52,763 nt of DNA, taken from the NCBI GenBank assembly GCA_039028635.1, contig JBCCHV010000044.1, forward strand, positions 1 to 52,763, given 5' to 3'. Source of the DNA: Acidobacteriota bacterium (lineage in GTDB: Bacteria; Acidobacteriota; Thermoanaerobaculia; Multivoradales; JBCCEF01). The position numbers and the translations under genes were made by a program. Below are positions 27,457 through 37,512 of the stretch, piece by piece (the stretch's first letter is position 1; every line of letters begins with the position of its first letter). The notes beneath the pieces are model-generated. The model had not been told where the DNA came from and ran no database searches. It worked only from the letters and a program-made list of their open reading frames with translations.

Positions 27457-28203
27457 GTGAGCGCCTTCGAGCAGAGCGGACCGGTACCGCGCGGGATCAC
27501 TTTCGATGTCACCGGCACGCTGATCCACAGCCCTCGGCGGGCCGAGATCTATGGCAGCGTGCTCGCACGCCACGGCGTCGAGGTCCCTTCCCGGGACGCT
27601 CTCGAAGAGGTGCTAGTGCAGGTCTGGCAGGAGCTCGAGTGCCTGGCCGATCCGCGCCGCGATCGCTTCGCGGACCATCCCGGCGGCGCTGGTGGCTGGT
27701 GGCGTCGCTACGTGGCGCGGGTCGGGGAGCACCTCGATCACCGGACGCCGATTCCCTTCGCTGCGGCCGAGCTCTTTCACGAGTTCGGTCGCGCCGCGGC
27801 CTGGGAGATCTATCCCGAAGTGGTGCCGACTCTCGAAGCCCTGAGTCGTCTCGAGGTGCCGATGGCGGTGGTCAGCAACTGGGATGAGCGCCTTCCGGGG
27901 CTGCTGGCGGATCTCGGCCTGGGGCGCTTCTTCGAGGCGATCGTCTACTCCCAGGCGGTGGGATTGGAGAAGCCCAGTCCGGAGATCTTCACTCGCGCCC
28001 TCGCCGATCTCGCCGTCGCTCCGGCCGAAGGCCTGCACGTCGGGGATTCGGCGCGCCACGACCTCGAGGGGGCGCTCGCCGCCGGCATGGAGGCACTCCT
28101 CCTGCGGCGGCGAGGCGAAGGTGGCGATCTCGGCGATCTGGCGCGCTTGCCGGAGCTCGTCCGAATCACCCGCCGGGCGAATCGGCCGGGGGTTGGTTCG
28201 TGA
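27457..28203 (+). CDS. HAD-superfamily hydrolase (REG-2/HDHD3-like)
   Basis: A 248-aa HAD phosphatase-like protein. Motif I is FDVTGTL, where the usual second Asp of DxDxT is Thr, as in the HDHD3/REG-2 subgroup. Motif II is AVVSNWDERLPGLLADLGL; motif III is LEKPSPEIF with the Lys; motif IV is HVGDSARHDLEGALAAGM. The nucleophile Asp and the Mg-binding Asp pair are present, but loss of the acid/base Asp makes phosphatase activity uncertain. The GTG start at 27457 is chosen because the frame upstream covers the opposite small gene. Its 3' end overlaps a convergent small ORF by 38 bases. Confidence 0.9.
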   Translation: MSAFEQSGPVPRGITFDVTGTLIHSPRRAEIYGSVLARHGVEVPSRDALEEVLVQVWQELECLADPRRDRFADHPGGAGGWWRRYVARVGEHLDHRTPIPFAAAELFHEFGRAAAWEIYPEVVPTLEALSRLEVPMAVVSNWDERLPGLLADLGLGRFFEAIVYSQAVGLEKPSPEIFTRALADLAVAPAEGLHVGDSARHDLEGALAAGMEALLLRRRGEGGDLGDLARLPELVRITRRANRPGVGS

Positions 28204-28396
28204 TGCCGGCGAGCATCAGCTGAACGATCTCCTTCAGCTCGACACTGTACTGCGCCAGGTGGCGCAGCTCTTCCTCCAGCCGTTCCGTCGACGGGCGCGT
28301 CATGGTGGTGCGCGAGCTCGGACGAATCTTGTGGGTCAGCCGGTCGTCGAGGGCCTGGAGGCGAATGATCGCCTGTTTCAGGTGTCGGGGGTCCAT
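28166..28396 (-). CDS. Small helical hypothetical protein
   Basis: A 76-aa charged helical protein with heptad-like leucines (LKQAIIRLQALDDRL; LEEELRHLAQYSVELKEIVQLM) and a Pro-rich tail. No family recognised. An AAAGG lies 7-8 bases before the ATG. It overlaps the HAD gene tail. Confidence 0.55.
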   Translation of the reverse strand: MDPRHLKQAIIRLQALDDRLTHKIRPSSRTTMTRPSTERLEEELRHLAQYSVELKEIVQLMLAGITNQPPADSPGG

Positions 28397-28483
28397 GTCG
28401 GGGCCTTTCGCGGTCGGTTGAATCGAGGGCGGCGGGAAGGTGCCGGGTTCGAGGTCGAGATCACGGGCGTGAAGTCCTGAAAC

Positions 28484-28843
28484 TCAGAGGTTTGGTTCCG
28501 TCGGCGCGTCGCCGATCGCGGGCTCATCCTGTCGGAATCGCCGGGTGAAGTCGATGAGGGCTTCGATCTCCGCCGGCGACAACCGGTTACGGAAAGACGG
28601 CATGGTCTTGTAGCCCTCGGCGATTCGGCGATGGGCATCCTGGCGATCACCGCTCAGCAGGGTCGATTCCCGCAGGTCGAGGTTGGGGCGGTCGAGGCGA
28701 GGATTGCCCTGCCCCTGGTCGCCGTGACATTGGGCGCAGTAATAGCCGTAGAGAGCCGGCGGGCTGCGGTCCTCGGGCCCGCAAGCGAGGGCGAGAAAGG
28801 ACCCGGCCGAGAGCAGGAGCAGGGCCGTGGCGGCGGGCTTCAC
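28484..28843 (-). CDS. Lipoprotein c-type cytochrome (second of two)
   Basis: A 119-aa mono-haem cytochrome c. The signal ends in a lipobox (LALAC), so it is anchored to a membrane. The haem site is CAQCH; the distal ligand is probably the Met in GYKTMPSFRNRLSPAEIEALIDFTRRF. Such small lipo-cytochromes shuttle electrons in respiratory chains. The GTG start at 28843 overlaps the stop of the preceding cytochrome by GTGA, which fixes the frame. It is the last gene of the yqgE operon. Confidence 0.9.
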   Translation of the reverse strand: MKPAATALLLLSAGSFLALACGPEDRSPPALYGYYCAQCHGDQGQGNPRLDRPNLDLRESTLLSGDRQDAHRRIAEGYKTMPSFRNRLSPAEIEALIDFTRRFRQDEPAIGDAPTEPNL

Positions 28844-29178
28844 CGGTTGCGGCGCAGCTCCTTGAGGTACTCCATCACCGCCCGCACCTCGTCCCGGCTG
28901 AGCTCCGGCGACGGCGGCATCTTGCCGAGGATGCCGTCGCGAATGGCGGATTCGATGGCGACTTCGTCGCTGCCGTAATTCCACGAGTCGTCGAGCAGGT
29001 CGGCGTAGGGCTGGCCCATATAGCGCGGCGTGTTGCCGGCGCCGTCGAGACCGTGGCACTCGGCGCAGCGCTTGCGCCACACCTGCTCGCCGAGGGAGCG
29101 CTTCGGCAGCAGGTCGCAGGCGGTGAGGCCGACGGCGAGGCCGGTGCTCAGCAACAGGTATCCAGAGGCTCGCTTCAT
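28840..29178 (-). CDS. Lipoprotein c-type cytochrome (first of two)
   Basis: A 112-aa mono-haem cytochrome c with a lipobox (VGLTAC), haem motif CAECHG and a likely Met ligand in KMPPSPELSRDEVRAVMEYLKEL. It resembles its neighbour and may be a duplicate of it. The ATG overlaps the SDR stop by ATGA. The electron partner is not encoded in the window. Confidence 0.9.
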   Translation of the reverse strand: MKRASGYLLLSTGLAVGLTACDLLPKRSLGEQVWRKRCAECHGLDGAGNTPRYMGQPYADLLDDSWNYGSDEVAIESAIRDGILGKMPPSPELSRDEVRAVMEYLKELRRNR

Positions 29179-29918
29179 GGTGTCGGCGGAGGTTCCCGGT
29201 GGACCTGCGTCGACGTCGCCTGATCGCGTGGGCGGACGACGATCTCGTCGATGTTGACGTGGCTCGGCCGGGTGGCGGCCCAGGCGATGCACTCGGCGAC
29301 GTCCTCGGCGGTCAGCGGATTCATGCCGGCGTAAACGGCGGCGGCGCGTTCGGCGTCGCCATCGAAGCGCACCAGCGAAAACTCGGTCTCCACCAGCCCA
29401 GGATTGACCGCCGTCACCCGCACCGGCTGGCCGAGGAGCTCGAGCCGCAGCGTGCCGGTGAGAGCGCGCAGGGCGTGCTTGGCGGCGGTGTAGCCGGCGC
29501 CACCGGGGTAGACCTCGAAGCCCGCCGTCGAGCCGACATTGACGATCTGACCGTCGCCCGAGGCCACCAGCTTGGGAAGCAGCTGGCGGGTCATGGCGAG
29601 GGTGCCGAGGACGTTGGTGCGGTACATCCACTCCCAACGCTCGTCGGAGGCCGATTCGACGGCGTCGAGACCCCAGGCGCCGCCGGCGTTGTTGACCAGC
29701 AGGTGAACCTCCTCGAGGTGGGCGCAGAAGGCGGCAACGCTCGCCGCGTCGGTGACGTCGAGGGGGTGGCAGCGCGCTCCGATGGCGCTGGCGGTGTCTT
29801 CCAGGGGCTGCTGGCGGCGGGCGCCGAGGACGACCTCGAAGCCGGCTCGGCGGAGCGCTCCAGCGGTCGCGGCTCCGATGCCCGAGCTGGCACCGGTGAC
29901 GATGGCGGTTTTGCTCAC
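29175..29918 (-). CDS. Short-chain dehydrogenase/reductase (SDR)
   Basis: A 247-aa classical SDR: cofactor motif TGASSGIGAATAGAL, NNAG (LLVNNAGGAWG), catalytic S-Y-K as VNVGSTAGFEVYPGGAGYTAAKHAL, and the PGLVETEF loop. An Arg-rich stretch after the glycine motif (LGARRQQPLED) suggests NADP(H). It is most like the YdfG/3-hydroxy acid dehydrogenase group. GTG at 29918 has GGAGG 7 bases upstream and overlaps the upstream stop by GTGA. Confidence 0.93.
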   Translation of the reverse strand: MSKTAIVTGASSGIGAATAGALRRAGFEVVLGARRQQPLEDTASAIGARCHPLDVTDAASVAAFCAHLEEVHLLVNNAGGAWGLDAVESASDERWEWMYRTNVLGTLAMTRQLLPKLVASGDGQIVNVGSTAGFEVYPGGAGYTAAKHALRALTGTLRLELLGQPVRVTAVNPGLVETEFSLVRFDGDAERAAAVYAGMNPLTAEDVAECIAWAATRPSHVNIDEIVVRPRDQATSTQVHREPPPTP

Positions 29919-30283
29919 GAAGGACCTCCAGCGCCGCTCTTCTTTCGGCTCCAGCCGCGGATCAGCGCATTCACCACCGCCAGCACCGCACCGCCGAGGA
30001 TCGCCGGCAGCCAACCGGCGACCTCGAAGCCTGGAACCAGCCAGGCGGCAAGGCGCAGCAGAAGACCGTTGATCACGAGATAGAAAAGGCCCAGCGTGAC
30101 GATCAGCAGCGGCAGCGAGAAGAGCGTCAGGAAGGGCTTGACCAGACAGTTGAGCAGACCGATGGCGAGGCCGGCGAAGAGCAGCGTCGGCAGGTCGCCC
30201 TGGTGGCCGATGCCGGGCACCAGATGGGCGATCAGATAGAGGGCGAGGCCGTTGAGGGCGATTTGGAGGACGATGCGGGTCAC
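29915..30283 (-). CDS. Phage-holin-family-4-type (DUF360-like) membrane protein
   Basis: A 122-aa four-helix membrane protein with the pattern VLQIALNGLALYLIAHLVPG, GLLNCLVKPFLTLFSLPLLIVTLGLFYLVINGLLL and a WLPAILGGAVLAVVNALI helix. This family is widespread in bacterial chromosomes and is not evidence for prophage. GTG overlaps the NUDIX stop by GTGA. Function unknown. Confidence 0.88.
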   Translation of the reverse strand: MTRIVLQIALNGLALYLIAHLVPGIGHQGDLPTLLFAGLAIGLLNCLVKPFLTLFSLPLLIVTLGLFYLVINGLLLRLAAWLVPGFEVAGWLPAILGGAVLAVVNALIRGWSRKKSGAGGPS

Positions 30284-30753
30284 GAAGCGGCCTCGGCGAG
30301 ATGCTCGCGCCAGCGGTCGATGCCGGCGCAGGCGACGCTGCGCTCGTTGTCGAAGGTCAGCCGCTCGATGCCCTCTTGCCACGGAAACCAGGCGGCGCCG
30401 GAGACCTCCTCGGGATCGAAGTTGGCGGTCGAGCCGCCGATGAACTCGAGCAGGAAGTAGTCGACCCGCTTGAGGACTTCGCGGCGTCGGTGAGGGAAAC
30501 GGTACTCGATATGGGGCAGCGGAGCGATCACGCGCCCCTCGATGCCGGTCTCTTCGAGCACTTCCCGGAGGGCCGTCTGCTCGAGCGTCTCGCCCTTCTC
30601 GATATGACCCTTGGGGAGCTGCCAACGGCGGCCGTCTTGCAGCGAGATGAGGAGGATCTCCTGCTCGCGAACCACCAGGCCTCCCGCGGAGTGTTCATGG
30701 CGCAGCTTGCCCTTCTTGCCGGCACGCTGCCTTTTTTTCTTTTTCTTCGTCAT
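30280..30753 (-). CDS. NUDIX hydrolase
   Basis: A 157-aa NUDIX protein. The Nudix box GHIEKGETLEQTALREVLEETGIEG is split by the usual spacing G-x5-E-x7-R-E-x2-E-E-x-G and is intact. A Lys-rich N terminus (MTKKKKKRQRAGKKGK) precedes the fold. The active-site helix and the YFLLEF strand fit diadenosine-polyphosphate or nucleoside diphosphate hydrolases; the substrate is not decided. ATG at 30753 is chosen, but a TTG at 30807 would give a TTGA overlap with the yqgE stop, in keeping with the rest of this operon. Confidence 0.88.
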   Translation of the reverse strand: MTKKKKKRQRAGKKGKLRHEHSAGGLVVREQEILLISLQDGRRWQLPKGHIEKGETLEQTALREVLEETGIEGRVIAPLPHIEYRFPHRRREVLKRVDYFLLEFIGGSTANFDPEEVSGAAWFPWQEGIERLTFDNERSVACAGIDRWREHLAEAAS

Positions 30754-30803
30754 CGCTCGCTGCGGCCCGGCGGGCTGCCGGCGGTCCTCATGCGGGGGCC
30801 GGC

Positions 30804-31385
30804 TCAATTGGCGGTGTCACCGTCGGCCGGCTGGGACCAAGCGAGTCGAGCCGGATCGACCCCGGCGGCGCGCACCGCCTCCTCCCACATGGTTTCGGGC
30901 TCGTCGCTGAAAACGAAATCCGGCGGCAGCGGTGTGGTCAGCCAGTCGTTGCGCTGAATCTCCGAGATCAATTGTCCATCGTCCCAGCCGGCGTAGCCGA
31001 GGAACAACCGCAGATCGCTCGGCGGTGTCTTGGCGAGGAGGTCGAGCACTTCGAGGTGTTGGGTCAGGGAGAGACCCGCCGCCAGCTCGCGGCTGGCTTC
31101 TGGGGGGCCGAGCGGCTGACCGCCGTAGAGGACGGTCCCGAGCTGCTGCTGCACCGGACCACCGAAATGGGCGAGACTCGCCGAGTCGCCCTGCCAGGCG
31201 AGCTCCAGGCCCTTGAGGATCTCGCGCACTTGGAGCGGCGCGACGCGATTCAACACCAAGCCGAAGCTGCCTTCCTCGGTGTGCTCGATGAGCAGCACCA
31301 CGGAGCGCAGAAAGTCCGGATCCCGCACCTGCGGCATCGCGATCAGGAGAACCGGAGGCGTGAGCTCGAAGCGGTCTTGCGACAT
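30804..31385 (-). CDS. yqgE: YqgE/AlgH family (DUF179) protein
   Basis: A 193-aa protein with the family blocks PPVLLIAMPQVRDPDFLRSVVLLIEHTEEGSFGLVLNR, FGGPVQQQLGTVL and LRLFLGYAGWDDGQLISEI. AlgH affects alginate regulation in Pseudomonas; the molecular role is unknown. The start at 31385 is set by the family N terminus and by TAGAAT 7 bases upstream without a Shine-Dalgarno, implying a leaderless mRNA. It heads a minus-strand operon of six genes. Upstream frame extension to 31748 crosses the acnA start and is spurious. Confidence 0.94.
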   Translation of the reverse strand: MSQDRFELTPPVLLIAMPQVRDPDFLRSVVLLIEHTEEGSFGLVLNRVAPLQVREILKGLELAWQGDSASLAHFGGPVQQQLGTVLYGGQPLGPPEASRELAAGLSLTQHLEVLDLLAKTPPSDLRLFLGYAGWDDGQLISEIQRNDWLTTPLPPDFVFSDEPETMWEEAVRAAGVDPARLAWSQPADGDTAN

Positions 31386-31392
31386 TGGTGCG

Positions 31393-31398
31393 ATTCTA
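31393..31398 (-). promoter_or_regulatory. -10 box of a probable leaderless mRNA (yqgE operon)
   Basis: TAGAAT on the minus strand, 7 bases before the yqgE ATG; preceded by GGT. No good -35 at 16-18 bases. Confidence 0.55.
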
Positions 31399-31447
31399 AC
31401 CCGGTGGCCGGTCCGATCTGCCTTTTCCGCCGCGTCGCGGCTTGTTC

Positions 31448-31453
31448 TACAAT
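31448..31453 (+). promoter_or_regulatory. Probable -10 box for acnA
   Basis: TACAAT on the plus strand, giving a leader of about 230 bases before aconitase. The leader (31460-31689) holds no readable known element. Confidence 0.4.
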
Positions 31454-31689
31454 GGAGACTGGAGTCGGATTGCTTGTCGCGCTTACCCTGGCCCGACCAG
31501 CCCGCCTCGCAGTTCTGTCCCCCGCACCATCCCGGGGGCCGGAGCCACGGCGGGGTTTCTCCGATTTCGCTACGCTGTTTATCCGCCGGTGAGCCCTGGA
31601 CCCGCGAGTCTGTTTGGTCGTCCCGTTCGGCGGGACCGGGCAGCGCCGTCTGTCGCCGGCATTGAATTTCTTGCAGGAGAAAGCGAGCT

Positions 31690-34458
<2,769 letters not shown>

Positions 34459-34472
34459 GGCAAGGAGTGACT

Positions 34473-34577
34473 GCCCGAGGCGGCGCCGTGTGGGCGCCGA
34501 GGACGAGGGTAAAGGCGCACGACATGTGCGTCGCCGGGCCGCGCAGGCCTGAGGTGGGCGCCTAGCCCCCTCTGAAG
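34473..34577. repeat. 103-bp structured intergenic repeat, copy 2 (diverged)
   Basis: Copy directly after acnA. It keeps CCGAGGCGGCGCC, GGCGCCGAGGACG, the ACGACATGTGCGT core and a terminal GCCTAGCCCCCTC arm, but has an extra GC-rich segment (CCGGGCCGCGCAGGCC) after the central stem. The terminal stem is GAGGTGGGC/GCCCCCTC. Confidence 0.8.
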
Positions 34578-34620
34578 CTGTTGGAGAGAAACGCTGCCGT
34601 CTGCTAGTGGAGCAGGCGGC

Positions 34621-34723
34621 ATCCGAGGGCGCAGCCCGAGGCGGCGCCTTGGGCGCCGAGGACGGGGGTGAAGGCGCACGACATGTGCGTGCGCCTGAGG
34701 GGGGCGCCTAGCCCCCCTGGAAG
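34621..34723. repeat. 103-bp structured intergenic repeat, copy 3
   Basis: Same length as copy 1, with 43 bases between it and copy 2, in direct orientation. The central stem is GGCGCAC/GTGCGCC and the terminal hairpin is GGGGGGC/GCCCCCC. The 34459-34939 gap otherwise contains only the hairpin/T-tract at 34741. Confidence 0.85.
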
Positions 34724-34740
34724 AACTAGCCCCCCAATGG

Positions 34741-34796
34741 AAAAAGCCCCGCGGCGAAGAGGGGATCGGCGCGGGGGAGGAGAGGGAGCTTTTTTT
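34741..34796. terminator. Bidirectional-looking terminator
   Basis: CCCCGCG (34747-34753) pairs with CGCGGGG (34770-34776). AAAAAG abuts it on the left, giving a clean minus-strand terminator; TTTTTTT at 34790-34796 lies 13 bases to the right and may serve the plus strand. Confidence 0.55.
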
Positions 34797-34939
34797 GTGG
34801 GCTGGAGCCGGGGAGGCTCCGGTTGGGCGGGTCGTTGAGCTCCCGACGGCCCGCGTCGAGGAAGAGAACACGCAGTGCCGGCGGAAGATTCCGGAAAGGG
34901 ACGAGAATCGTCGGGGCGAGGCGACGCGGTCGAGAGCAC

Positions 34940-35308
34940 ATGTATACCGTTTTCAAAGACTTCACCTTCGCGGCGGCGCACTTCATCGTGGGGCACCAGG
35001 GCGGCTGTGAAAACCTCCACGGTCACAACTACCGGGTGCGGGTCTTCGCCGCCGCCGAGAGCCTCGACGAGCTCGGCATGGTGGTCGATTTCGCCAACCT
35101 CAAGGCGGTCATGGCGCAGGTGCTCGATCCCTTCGATCACCGGGTGATCAACGACATCCCACCCTTCGACCAACGCAGCACCACCGCGGAGAGCCTGGCG
35201 TCCTTTGTTCACGGCGAGGTGGCTCGGCGGCTGAGCGACGATCGGGTGACCATTCCGCGGGTGGAGGTGTGGGAGAACGACACCTCCTGCGCCATCTACG
35301 AGCCATGA
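34940..35308 (+). CDS. queD: 6-carboxytetrahydropterin synthase
   Basis: A 122-aa QueD/PTPS-fold enzyme that turns dihydroneopterin triphosphate into 6-carboxytetrahydropterin, the second step of queuosine precursor synthesis. Zn ligands are H in FAAAHF and the H-x-H of CENLHGHNY, whose Cys is the catalytic residue. DPFDHRVIND supplies the Asp-His relay, and the C-terminal VEVWEND the pterin-anchoring Glu. ATG at 34940 is chosen by family length; the Shine-Dalgarno is weak. ATGA overlap with queE. Confidence 0.95.
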   Translation: MYTVFKDFTFAAAHFIVGHQGGCENLHGHNYRVRVFAAAESLDELGMVVDFANLKAVMAQVLDPFDHRVINDIPPFDQRSTTAESLASFVHGEVARRLSDDRVTIPRVEVWENDTSCAIYEP

Positions 35309-36015
35309 CCACCACCTCGGCCCAGCGGCCGGTCTCCGAAGTGAGGCGGTTGCCAGCGACGCAGCGGCTGCGGATTCACGAGATCTTCTACTCGCTGCAG
35401 GGTGAGTCGACGGCCATCGGTCGGCCTTGCGTCCTGGTGCGCTTGACCGGTTGTCAGATGCGCTGCCGCTGGTGCGACACGGAGTACGCCTTCTACGAAG
35501 GGGATTGGCGCTCCCTCGACGACGTGCTGAAGGAGGTCGAAGGCTATGGCTGCCCGCTGGTCGAGGTCACCGGCGGCGAGCCCCTCCTGCAGCGCGGCGC
35601 CCGTCCCCTGATGACGGCCCTCTGCGATCGCGGCTACGAAGTGCTGCTCGAGACCGGCGGCGGCGTCGACATCAGCGATGTCGACCCGCGGGTGCGACGG
35701 ATCGTCGACGTCAAGTGCCCGGGCAGCGGTGAGGCCGAGAATAACCACTGGCCCAACCTCGATCTTCTGACGGCGCGCGACGAGATCAAGATGGTGATCT
35801 GCGACGAAGCCGACTACCTCTGGGCGCGGGATCTGCTGCGTCGTCTCGAGGGCCGCGGCCGCCTGGCCGAGATCGGGGCGGTTCACCTGTCTCCGGTGCA
35901 CGGCGAGCTCGACGCCCCCGCCCTCGCCGAGTGGATCTTGCGGGACCGCCTGCCGGTGCGTCTCGCGCTGCAGCTCCACAAGCTTCTCTGGGGAGCGGAC
36001 CAGCGCGGCGTATAG
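35305..36015 (+). CDS. queE: 7-carboxy-7-deazaguanine synthase
   Basis: A 236-aa radical-SAM enzyme that contracts 6-carboxytetrahydropterin to CDG. The cluster motif is CQMRCRWCDT (C-x3-C-x2-C), preceded by EIFYSLQGEST, the typical QueE N terminus; VEVTGGEPLLQ and LLETGGGVDIS follow. The start overlaps the queD stop by ATGA, which excludes a GTG 36 bases upstream. queC and queF are not in the window. Confidence 0.96.
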   Translation: MTTTSAQRPVSEVRRLPATQRLRIHEIFYSLQGESTAIGRPCVLVRLTGCQMRCRWCDTEYAFYEGDWRSLDDVLKEVEGYGCPLVEVTGGEPLLQRGARPLMTALCDRGYEVLLETGGGVDISDVDPRVRRIVDVKCPGSGEAENNHWPNLDLLTARDEIKMVICDEADYLWARDLLRRLEGRGRLAEIGAVHLSPVHGELDAPALAEWILRDRLPVRLALQLHKLLWGADQRGV

Positions 36016-36098
36016 GTCCCGCCGGGGCCTGATCGAGGCTCCGAAATCGTCGGTCTTTCGTGGCCCTTGGTGGTTTGCCGCTGTGCGGCGAAAGGTCC

Positions 36099-36128
36099 TT
36101 GCGCGGTTCCTGGAAGACCCGATACAAT
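36099..36128 (+). promoter_or_regulatory. Promoter of gltA
   Basis: TTGCGC and TACAAT (36123-36128) are separated by 18 bases. The predicted leader before gltA is about 85 bases. Confidence 0.55.
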
Positions 36129-36218
36129 CGCGTTCCGAAGCCTTGCCCGAGGAGTTTGCTCCTTCACCTGCTTTCTTGACTTCGCTCACCGCAGCGCAGT
36201 TTGATTTTCGGAGTTGTT

Positions 36219-37490
36219 ATGAGTACAGCCAAACTGACTTTGGACGATCGGCAGTTCGACTTGCCCGTCACCTCGGGTTCGGAAGGGGAAGTGGCGGTCG
36301 ACATCGCCAAGCTGCGCTCTTCCACCGGTGGGGTGATCACCCTCGATCCCGGATACGGCAATACCGGTTCCTGCGAGAGCGCCATCACCTTCATCGACGG
36401 TGAGAAGGGCATCCTGCGCTACCGCGGCTATCCGATCGAGCAGATCGCCGAGAAGGCCGATTTCCTCGAGGTCAGCTATCTGCTGATCTACGGTGAGCTG
36501 CCGAACCAGGAGGAGTACGACGCCTTCCGCCACAAGCTGACGTACCACAGCTTGCTGCACGAGGACATGAAGAAGTTCTTCGAGGGCTATCCGCCGACGG
36601 CCCATCCGATGGCGATCCTGTCCTCGATGGTGGCCTCCCTGTCGGCCTACTACCCGGAGGGCGAGGACGAGAGCGACGACACCAATATCGTGCGCCTGCT
36701 CGCCAAGGCCCACACCATCGCCGCCTTCTCCTACAAGAAGACCATCGGCCATCCCTTCATGTATCCGCAGAATCACCTCGATTACTGCTCGAACTTCTTG
36801 TACATGATGTTCGGCGTGCCGGCGGAGCCCTATGTGGTGCCGGAGGTGTTGCGTGAGGCCCTCAACCTGCTGCTGATTCTGCATGCCGATCACGAGCAGA
36901 ACTGCAGCACCTCGACGGTGCGCATGGTGGGTAGCAGCGAAGCCAATCTGTTCGCTTCGATCGCCGCCGGAGTGAGCGCCCTCTGGGGGCCGCGCCACGG
37001 GGGCGCCAACCAGAAGGTGATCGAGATGCTGGAGCAGATCCAGCGCGATGGCAGCAACTACCGCAAGTACGTCGATCGGGCCAAGGACAAGCGGGACGAG
37101 TTCCGCCTGATGGGCTTCGGCCATCGGGTGTACAAGAATTTCGATCCCCGGGCACGCATCCTCAAGGCCACCGCCGCCAAGGTGCTCGGTGAGCTCGGTG
37201 TGGTCGATCCGTTGCTCGAGATCGCCAAGAACCTCGAGGAGGTGGCGCTCCACGACCCCTACTTCGTCGAGAAGAAGCTCTACCCCAATGTCGACTTCTA
37301 CAGCGGCATCATCTACCGGGCGATGGGTATTCCGACGAACATGTTCACGGTGATGTTCGCCCTCGGCCGTCTGCCGGGGTGGATTGCCCACTGGCGCGAG
37401 ATGCGGTCGGCGCCCTACAAGATCAACCGACCGCGGCAGATCTATACCGGCGAGACGGAACGCCCCTACGTGGCCCTCGCCAAGCGCTGA
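36219..37490 (+). CDS. gltA: Citrate synthase
   Basis: A 423-aa type II citrate synthase joining acetyl-CoA and oxaloacetate. The N-terminal beta domain (LTLDDRQFDLPVTSGSEG) is present. Catalytic residues lie in ILHADHEQNCSTSTVR (His), GFGHRVYKNFDPR (His) and YPNVDFYSGI (Asp). GPRHGGANQ is also conserved. ATG at 36219 has CGGAG upstream; the frame extends 18 bases more to a TTG. cysS begins 22 bases downstream, so read-through is likely. Confidence 0.97.
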   Translation: MSTAKLTLDDRQFDLPVTSGSEGEVAVDIAKLRSSTGGVITLDPGYGNTGSCESAITFIDGEKGILRYRGYPIEQIAEKADFLEVSYLLIYGELPNQEEYDAFRHKLTYHSLLHEDMKKFFEGYPPTAHPMAILSSMVASLSAYYPEGEDESDDTNIVRLLAKAHTIAAFSYKKTIGHPFMYPQNHLDYCSNFLYMMFGVPAEPYVVPEVLREALNLLLILHADHEQNCSTSTVRMVGSSEANLFASIAAGVSALWGPRHGGANQKVIEMLEQIQRDGSNYRKYVDRAKDKRDEFRLMGFGHRVYKNFDPRARILKATAAKVLGELGVVDPLLEIAKNLEEVALHDPYFVEKKLYPNVDFYSGIIYRAMGIPTNMFTVMFALGRLPGWIAHWREMRSAPYKINRPRQIYTGETERPYVALAKR

Positions 37491-37512
37491 GCGCTGCCCG
37501 GAGACCGTCGCC

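Noticed and set aside
29915-30283. Prophage remnant because of the phage-holin family
   Set aside because: This family is common in ordinary bacterial operons, and no phage gene lies nearby.
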